From the NCBI GenBank assembly GCA_958346935.1, contig CATVTM010000089.1:1-7108 (forward strand): a stretch of 7,108 nucleotides of DNA, read 5' to 3'. The first letter of the stretch is position 1. Each line of letters begins with the position of its first letter. Positions 1 through 4,617 of this stretch are shown here, piece by piece. A model generated the notes under the pieces. The model made no database searches. It saw only the letters and a list, made by a program, of their open reading frames with translations, and had not been told where the DNA came from. Position numbers and translations under genes: made by a program. This stretch comes from an uncultured Collinsella sp. Lineage in GTDB: Bacteria; Actinomycetota; Coriobacteriia; Coriobacteriales; Coriobacteriaceae.

Positions 1-25
1 CCGAGCCGTCATCGAGATTGAAGAA

Positions 26-55
26 GGGGGAGGCCTCGCGGCCTCCCCCTTTTTT
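26..55 (+). terminator. Rho-independent terminator of the upstream transcription unit
   Basis: A perfect 10-bp GC-rich stem (GGGGGAGGCC at 26-35, GGCCTCCCCC at 40-49) closes a four-base loop TCGC and is followed by six T residues (50-55). This is a textbook intrinsic terminator on the + strand. It separates a gene lying left of the window from the acpS operon. The A-rich left flank (AAGAA) gives only a weak T-tract on the other strand, so it is mainly a + strand terminator. Confidence 0.93.
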
Positions 56-69
56 GCGTTTAAGGGCTT

Positions 70-99
70 TTGTCTCACATAGTAGCTGTGTTTTATAAC
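70..99 (+). promoter_or_regulatory. Candidate upstream promoter (P1) of the acpS operon
   Basis: A sigma70-like pair is visible. TTGTCT at 70-75 keeps TTG and C of the TTGACA consensus, and TATAAC at 94-99 differs from TATAAT only in the last base. The spacer is 18 bp. It lies just after the upstream terminator, where the operon promoter should be. The call rests on consensus matching only. Confidence 0.35.
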
Positions 100-105
100 C
101 CTCGT

Positions 106-135
106 TTGTCGCATCTTCTGTGAACGGGCTACAAT
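106..135 (+). promoter_or_regulatory. Candidate proximal promoter (P2) of the acpS operon
   Basis: TTGTCG at 106-111 and TACAAT at 130-135 are separated by 18 bp. The -10 element has one mismatch to TATAAT. Transcription would begin near 141-143, leaving a leader of roughly 20 nt that includes the acpS ribosome binding site. This is the better placed of two candidates spaced exactly 36 bp apart. It has not been tested. Confidence 0.45.
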
Positions 136-154
136 AACTTAGTCTGTGCGATAT

Positions 155-161
155 GGAGGTG
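155..161 (+). promoter_or_regulatory. Ribosome binding site that fixes the acpS start
   Basis: GGAGGTG matches the anti-Shine-Dalgarno sequence almost perfectly. GGAGG (155-159) lies 5 nt before the ATG at 165. An in-frame ATG at 153 overlaps this site and has no ribosome binding site of its own, so 165 is the likely start. Confidence 0.85.
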
Positions 162-164
162 AAC

Positions 165-704
165 ATGGCTGAAGCTGGTATCGGCGTTGATATCGTCGAG
201 ATTTCCCGTATGAAATCAATTCTTGAAAAGACGCCGTCGTTTGCTCGGCGTGTGTTTACCGAAGAAGAGCGTGCGTATTGTGATGCATCATCGCGTCCCG
301 CTGCTCACTATGCCAGCCGCTTTGCTTCGCGCGAGGCGGTACTTAAAGCTCTCGGCACGGGTTTTAGTCAAGGCGTTGGTCGCAAGGATGTTTCGGTTAC
401 GCGTGATAAACTCGGCAAACCGAAGGCGCTGCTTTCGGGCCGTGCTCTCGAGATCGCTCAAGAGCTGGGTGTTGTTGAGGTCGCTCTTTCCATTACGCTT
501 ACAGGAGACTTAGCCGTTGCGAATGCCATCGCGATTACCGAAGATGCTCGGCCTAAGCCAAAAGAGGAAAAGGTGAGTACCAAGAAACGCGTAGCGCAGA
601 CATTTAAAGAGGCTCGCTCTGTTTTAGATGAGCTTGAGCAGCTGCAGAATTCAGCATTGACGGAGCACCTGGGCGATGCTTCGCAAGATACGCTAGGAGC
701 ATAG
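165..704 (+). CDS. acpS: Holo-[acyl-carrier-protein] synthase (AcpS) with a C-terminal extension
   Basis: This enzyme transfers the 4'-phosphopantetheine arm of coenzyme A to the active-site serine of apo-acyl carrier protein, which activates it for fatty acid synthesis in the cytosol. The 179-residue product opens with GIGVDIVEISR (residues 5-15), in which Asp9 is the expected Mg2+ ligand. The second signature RFASREAVLKALGTG (52-66) follows, with Glu57 as the other metal/CoA-site acid, then LGKPK (83-87) and SITLTGDLAVA (109-119). AcpS enzymes usually have about 120-126 residues, and here the core ends near residue 126. Residues 127-179 are an added charged, helix-prone tail beginning with a Lys/Glu/Pro-rich stretch. 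Two variations stand out: Arg56 where the family usually has Lys, and Leu112 where several homologues have His. The start at 165 is chosen because GGAGGTG precedes it. It is the first gene of the operon, and its stop codon directly abuts the nnr start. Confidence 0.93.
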   Translation: MAEAGIGVDIVEISRMKSILEKTPSFARRVFTEEERAYCDASSRPAAHYASRFASREAVLKALGTGFSQGVGRKDVSVTRDKLGKPKALLSGRALEIAQELGVVEVALSITLTGDLAVANAIAITEDARPKPKEEKVSTKKRVAQTFKEARSVLDELEQLQNSALTEHLGDASQDTLGA

Positions 705-2321
705 ATGAAACCGGTTTTGAGTACCGAAGAAGTCGTTCGTCTCGAGGATATCATCGAACGCGAAGGGACTTCGAAGGCCGAGCTTATGGAGCTAGCGGGT
801 GAGTTTGCCGCCAACGAGGTCTTGAAGCTCAATCCCGATCGGGTTCTCGTTCTGGTCGGTTTTGGTAATAATGGCGGCGACGGTTGGGTTGCCGCCGATA
901 TCCTGAGCCATAAGGGTGTGGACGTCGATATCGTTTCTCCGGTTGAGCCGGATGAGATTCCTGCTGCTCTGGCACGTCATGTTGCTCGTCGTACTGCCGG
1001 CCGCGATGTGCACGTTTGCGTCGGCCCCTCGCGTGACGAACTCGAGGTTTTGATCGATAAGGCCGATGTTGTTGTCGATGCCATTTTTGGTACCGGTTTC
1101 CACGGGAATCTGCGTGCGCCGTTCTCCATTTGGATTCCTACGGTCAATGAATGCGCCGATTGTGTCGTATCCATTGATGTCCCCTCGGGTCTGAATGCCG
1201 AGACGGGCGTTGTTGATGACGACTGCATTCGTGCCGAGCGCACGGTGACGATGATTGCGCCCAAGATTGGTCTGTATAGCGCTGATGGCCCTGAGTATGC
1301 TGGCGATTTGATCTGCGGCAATCTTTACGACCGTCTTGACGAAGTCATCGATGATGTTGACCACGCCGCCGAGATTGTCGAGCCCGGTGACTTAGTTGAT
1401 TACTTTGCTCCGCTACCATCGAATATCGATAAGTATTCCCGTGGCTCTGTGCTTATTGTCGCCGGATCTGCGCAATATCCTGGTGCTGCCATTATGGCGG
1501 CCAAGTCTGCAGCTCGCGCGGGTGCTGGTTACGTGGCAGTTGCGGCTCCTGATGCCTGCGCCAATCTCATTCGCATGGCACTTCCTTCGATTCCCGTCTT
1601 TGCTATTCCGTCTGATTCCCGCGGCTCCTTTGGCGCCGCTGCGCGCATGACGGTGTGCGAGATCGCAAAGAAGTACAGCTGCGTGCTGTGCGGTCCCGGT
1701 ATGACGACGTCTGCCGGCGCTATGCAGGTGGTTTCGGGCTTGCTCGAGCTTGATGTACCGCTTATTTTGGACGCCGATGCACTCAACTGCCTTGCTAAGA
1801 TTGCCATTGACGGTATTGATAGTAACCCCGAGATGTATCGTCGCGAGCAGCCGTTGGTTATGACGCCGCACTATCGTGAGCTTTCGCGTCTGGTTGCCGG
1901 TGACGAGGTGAACGACCTTGGTACCGCGATTGCAGCTGCGCAGAAGGTTGTCTGGGCTGCAGGCTCCGACAATCTGGTGGTCATAGCCAAGGGGCCGACG
2001 ACGGCTATCTGTGGCGTTGAGCGCGTGCTGCTGCCACTCTCGGGTCCGGCTTCTCTGGCAACTGCCGGTTCGGGTGATGTTCTCGCGGGTATTTTGGCCG
2101 GCACGCTTGCCACCATGCGCGACGAGATGGATCGTTGGGAGTTACTGTATTCGTACGCCGTTGCACTTCACAGCTATGCCGGTTTTGCCGCGGCGACGGA
2201 GTATGGTGAGAAGAGCGTCATCGCGACCGATCTTATCGACTTGATCGGTCCTGCCATGGAACTGGCGGCAAAGGATGCGCTCGAAGATCTGGGAATCATG
2301 GACGAAGGGTCGGATGACTAA
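705..2321 (+). CDS. nnr: Bifunctional NAD(P)H-hydrate epimerase / ADP-dependent NAD(P)H-hydrate dehydratase
   Basis: This is a metabolite-repair enzyme. The N-terminal half epimerises R-NAD(P)HX to the S form. The C-terminal half dehydrates S-NAD(P)HX back to NAD(P)H using ADP. The 538-residue length fits the full two-domain bacterial protein. The epimerase (YjeF_N) domain covers about residues 1-215, with GNNGGDG (54-60), DAIFGTG (125-131) and SIDVPSGLNAETG (156-168). The ribokinase-like dehydratase domain covers about 235-525, with KYSRGSVLIVAGS (243-255), GPGM (330-333), LDADALN (355-361), TPHYREL (387-393), KGPTT (429-433) and the catalytic GSGDVLAG loop (455-462; the Asp of GD is the expected catalytic base). 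All family landmarks look intact. The start codon follows the acpS stop with no gap, and AGGAG at 695-699 lies five bases upstream. The two genes are therefore probably translationally coupled. Confidence 0.95.
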   Translation: MKPVLSTEEVVRLEDIIEREGTSKAELMELAGEFAANEVLKLNPDRVLVLVGFGNNGGDGWVAADILSHKGVDVDIVSPVEPDEIPAALARHVARRTAGRDVHVCVGPSRDELEVLIDKADVVVDAIFGTGFHGNLRAPFSIWIPTVNECADCVVSIDVPSGLNAETGVVDDDCIRAERTVTMIAPKIGLYSADGPEYAGDLICGNLYDRLDEVIDDVDHAAEIVEPGDLVDYFAPLPSNIDKYSRGSVLIVAGSAQYPGAAIMAAKSAARAGAGYVAVAAPDACANLIRMALPSIPVFAIPSDSRGSFGAAARMTVCEIAKKYSCVLCGPGMTTSAGAMQVVSGLLELDVPLILDADALNCLAKIAIDGIDSNPEMYRREQPLVMTPHYRELSRLVAGDEVNDLGTAIAAAQKVVWAAGSDNLVVIAKGPTTAICGVERVLLPLSGPASLATAGSGDVLAGILAGTLATMRDEMDRWELLYSYAVALHSYAGFAAATEYGEKSVIATDLIDLIGPAMELAAKDALEDLGIMDEGSDD

Positions 2322-2323
2322 TC

Positions 2324-3469
2324 ATGAATAAAGCCGATTTGACGCGCTGGTCCTGGGTTGAGATCGACCGCGGGGCGCTCCGTCGCAACACGAGGGCCTA
2401 TAAGAACTTGCTGAATCCACGTCAGCGCCTGTGCTGCGTGGTCAAGGCCGATGCTTATGGTCATGGAGCTGTTGAGTGCGCCAAGATCATGTATTCGGCC
2501 GGTGCCGACATGTTTGCCGTGGCGACGGTTAACGAGGGCGTTGAGCTCCGACAGGGCGGGATTACGAAACCCATCCTCATCCTAAGCGAGCCGCCTATCG
2601 AGGCCATTCCGACGTTGCTCGAGTTTGATATCATGCCCTCGGTCTATACGTCTGACTTTGCTCTTGCGTATGGCGAATGTGCCGTCGCGGCGGGCAAAGT
2701 GGGCAAGTATCATCTCGCCATCGAGACGGGCATGAATCGTATCGGCGTTCACTACACGCAGGTGCTCGACTTTGTACGCGGCATCAGTTTCCATCGCGGT
2801 ATTCAGTGCGACGGCGTATTTACGCACTTCGCCACGGCCGATGAACCTTCGGGCTGGGACTACAAGCTGCAGTGCCAGCGCTTTACCGAGGCCGTTCAGG
2901 CCATTAAGGATGCGGGTTTTGAGTGCGGTATCGTGCACTGCGCCAACACGCCGTCCTCGATGCTCGACCCCTCGATGCATTTTGATATGATCCGCGCCGG
3001 CGTTGGCTTGTATGGCATGCAGCCGTGCGAGCTGAGTGGCCGCGTGATGCAGCTTGATCCCGTCATGAGCGTCCACGCGCGTGTGACGCGCGTGGCGCAT
3101 CCTGCGATGGGCGAGGGCGTGGGCTACGGCTTTACCTACCGCGTACCGCGCACGCGCGTTCAGATCTGCACCCTTCCGATCGGTTATGCCGATGGCCTTT
3201 CGCGTACGCTTTCCAATCGTATGGACGTGCTGTATCGCGGCGAGCGTGTGCGTCAGGTGGGCAATATCTGCATGGACCAGTTTATGGTCGCCATTCAGTC
3301 CAACCCGGCGCATGAGATTCCCGAGGCCGAGTATGGTGACGAGATGATCATTGTCGGCCGCGATGGAGATGCCGAGATTACCATGGACGAGATGGCGCGC
3401 CTACGCGGCACGATTAACTACGAGGTCGCTTGCGGCTTTGGTATGCGTCTCGACAAGGTCTACGTGTAG
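2324..3469 (+). CDS. alr: Alanine racemase, PLP-dependent
   Basis: The enzyme interconverts L- and D-alanine in the cytosol and supplies D-alanine for peptidoglycan. The 381-residue product has the usual length. Its N-terminal TIM-barrel carries the PLP lysine, Lys41, in VVKADAYGHG (39-48). ETGMNRIG (134-141) supplies the conserved Arg139, and RAGVGLYG (224-231) carries Arg224, which in the family contacts the PLP ring nitrogen. The C-terminal beta domain has GVGYGFTY (265-272) with Tyr268 as the opposite-face catalytic base. It also has CTLPIGYADG (282-291), ICMDQF (315-320) and RGTINYE (361-367). No key residue is missing. The start lies two bases after the nnr stop. Only weak Shine-Dalgarno matches precede it (AGGG at 2306-2309, 14 nt away; GGAT at 2312-2315, 8 nt away), so translation probably depends on coupling to nnr. 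The next gene starts 8 nt after the stop. Confidence 0.96.
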   Translation: MNKADLTRWSWVEIDRGALRRNTRAYKNLLNPRQRLCCVVKADAYGHGAVECAKIMYSAGADMFAVATVNEGVELRQGGITKPILILSEPPIEAIPTLLEFDIMPSVYTSDFALAYGECAVAAGKVGKYHLAIETGMNRIGVHYTQVLDFVRGISFHRGIQCDGVFTHFATADEPSGWDYKLQCQRFTEAVQAIKDAGFECGIVHCANTPSSMLDPSMHFDMIRAGVGLYGMQPCELSGRVMQLDPVMSVHARVTRVAHPAMGEGVGYGFTYRVPRTRVQICTLPIGYADGLSRTLSNRMDVLYRGERVRQVGNICMDQFMVAIQSNPAHEIPEAEYGDEMIIVGRDGDAEITMDEMARLRGTINYEVACGFGMRLDKVYV

Positions 3470-3472
3470 GAG
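3467..3472 (+). promoter_or_regulatory. Ribosome binding site that fixes the uracil-DNA glycosylase start
   Basis: TAGGAG combines the alr stop codon with a Shine-Dalgarno core, five bases before the ATG at 3478. The same frame remains open further upstream, inside alr, from an ATG at 3430 that has no comparable site. The start at 3478 is therefore preferred, and a second ATG at 3487 is less well spaced. Confidence 0.75.
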
Positions 3473-3477
3473 TCGCT

Positions 3478-4098
3478 ATGGGCGTCATGCACATCCCCGG
3501 CCATAGCCATCAGGCGCCGCGTGAGGTCGCACTCGAGGAGATCGAGGCCGTTCTGGGCGATTGTCACCTTTGCCAGCTTTACCAGTCGCGCCATAACATC
3601 GTGTTTGGCGTGGGAAACCCCCACGCTCGCGTGATGTTTATTGGCGAGGCGCCGGGCCGCAATGAGGATTTGCAGGGCGAGCCCTTTGTGGGGGCGGCAG
3701 GCGAGGACCTCAACGGCATTTTGTCGCTGGCGGGGCTCAAACGCGAAGACGTCTACATTGCCAACGTGCTTAAGTGCCGCCCGCCGGGAAACCGCAATCC
3801 GCGTCCCGAGGAAGTGCTGGCTTGCTCGCCGTTTTTGCGTGAGCAGATTCGAAGCATCTGGCCCGATATTATTGTGACGCTCGGCAACCCCGCGACGCAC
3901 TTTGTGCTAAAGACCGAGATTGGCATTACTAAGCTGCGCGGCAGGTTCCACCAGATGGGGCATTTTGTGGTAATGCCCACGTTCCATCCGGCAGCAGCGC
4001 TGCGCAATCCGGCGTGGCAGGAGCTGCTGGAGGAAGACTTTAAGATGCTGGGCGACTATCTGGAGCGACATCCCGCGCCAGAGGACGCCTCGGAATAA
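3478..4098 (+). CDS. Family 4 (type 4) [4Fe-4S] uracil-DNA glycosylase
   Basis: This enzyme excises uracil from DNA, for example after cytosine deamination, to begin base excision repair. The 206-residue product shows the family-4 layout. A cluster-binding pair CHLC (Cys29, Cys32) is followed by NIVFGVGNP (40-48). The first active-site motif is GEAPGRNED (56-64) and is followed by GEPFVG (67-72). NVLKCRPPGNRNP (96-108) contains Cys100, and Cys116 is the fourth probable ligand. ITKLRG (150-155) precedes the uracil-binding motif FHPAAALRNP (169-178), in which His170 is expected to contact the base. The four-cysteine pattern and the GEAPGxxED motif favour family 4 over family 5 (UdgB) or the SPO1 polymerase-like domain. 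The first 28 residues are a poorly conserved, His-rich leader. The gene sits 8 nt after alr and 12 nt before tsaE, so it is co-transcribed with functionally unrelated genes. Confidence 0.92.
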   Translation: MGVMHIPGHSHQAPREVALEEIEAVLGDCHLCQLYQSRHNIVFGVGNPHARVMFIGEAPGRNEDLQGEPFVGAAGEDLNGILSLAGLKREDVYIANVLKCRPPGNRNPRPEEVLACSPFLREQIRSIWPDIIVTLGNPATHFVLKTEIGITKLRGRFHQMGHFVVMPTFHPAAALRNPAWQELLEEDFKMLGDYLERHPAPEDASE

Positions 4099-4110
4099 TA
4101 AGGAGCATAT

Positions 4111-4617
4111 ATGTCCCTGGAGCGCCTGGGGGTAGGTACTTACAAAACGACTTGCGCTGCCGATACGGAGTACTTTGGCGAGCTAATTGCACCGTGCCTT
4201 GAGGACGGCGACGTGCTCATCCTGACCGGTGGCCTGGGAGTGGGCAAAACTCACTTTACCAAGGGTGTCTCGCGCGGGCTGGGCGATGGGCATATGGTTA
4301 CGAGCCCTACGTTCGCGCTCATGGCCGTTCACGATCAAGGTCGTATTCCGCTGTTTCACTTTGATCTATACCGCCTGGAGCATGCCTACGAGCTCGAGGA
4401 TACGGGCATTTTCGATGTGCTGGGCTATGAGGGTGCTTGCCTGCTGGAATGGGGCGAACAATTCCAGGACGAGCTGACGGATGAGTATCTTTCGGTGACG
4501 CTCAAGCGTGATGAGGGCGACAGCGATGTGCGAACGATAACGCTTGAGGCGCACGGTGACCGCGCAATGGAGCTTTCCCATTTGATTGATAAGGCTGTAC
4601 AAGATGAGCTTGCATAA
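4111..4617 (+). CDS. tsaE: tRNA t6A biosynthesis ATPase TsaE
   Basis: TsaE is the P-loop ATPase that binds the TsaB-TsaD complex and supports multiple turnovers of t6A37 synthesis on tRNA. The 168-residue product carries a Walker A motif GGLGVGKT (40-47), with Lys46 and Thr47 for ATP and Mg2+. SPTF (65-68) is the switch-like threonine segment. HFDLYRL (83-89) and EWGE (113-116) complete the family signature. The C-terminal part, about residue 125 onward, is less conserved and ends in a charged helix. The start has AGGAG at 4101-4105 with a five-base spacer. The last 14 bases overlap the start of the TsaB-RimI-TsaD gene in another frame. The partner proteins being encoded immediately downstream supports the assignment. 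Confidence 0.95.
   Translation: MSLERLGVGTYKTTCAADTEYFGELIAPCLEDGDVLILTGGLGVGKTHFTKGVSRGLGDGHMVTSPTFALMAVHDQGRIPLFHFDLYRLEHAYELEDTGIFDVLGYEGACLLEWGEQFQDELTDEYLSVTLKRDEGDSDVRTITLEAHGDRAMELSHLIDKAVQDELA
4591..4594 (+). promoter_or_regulatory. Weak ribosome binding site used to choose the fusion-gene start
   Basis: AAGG inside the tsaE reading frame lies 9 nt before the ATG at 4604. It is weak compared with the AGGAG sites elsewhere in the operon, so coupling to tsaE translation is likely. An in-frame TTG at 4586 would add six residues but overlaps this site and is a poorer candidate. Confidence 0.45.

Noticed and set aside
1..21. Possible tail of an upstream gene ending in TGA at 19-21
   Set aside because: Six codons and a stop just before the terminator are suggestive, but too short to assign a frame or product.
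153..164. Earlier in-frame ATG for acpS
   Set aside because: This ATG overlaps the Shine-Dalgarno sequence of the next one, and the residues it would add are not part of the AcpS fold.
1863..1883. TPHYREL in Nnr in place of the common TPHPGE motif
   Set aside because: The two positions after TPH vary widely among dehydratase domains, and the His and Glu are kept, so it is not a sign of inactivity.
2582..3313. Antisense open frame of 243 codons across alr
   Set aside because: It is a shadow of alr, rich in His/Arg/Ala as expected from the reverse complement of GC-rich codons.
3430..3477. Earlier in-frame ATG for the uracil-DNA glycosylase inside alr
   Set aside because: It would overlap alr by 40 nt with no suitable ribosome binding site, while 3478 has TAGGAG at ideal spacing.
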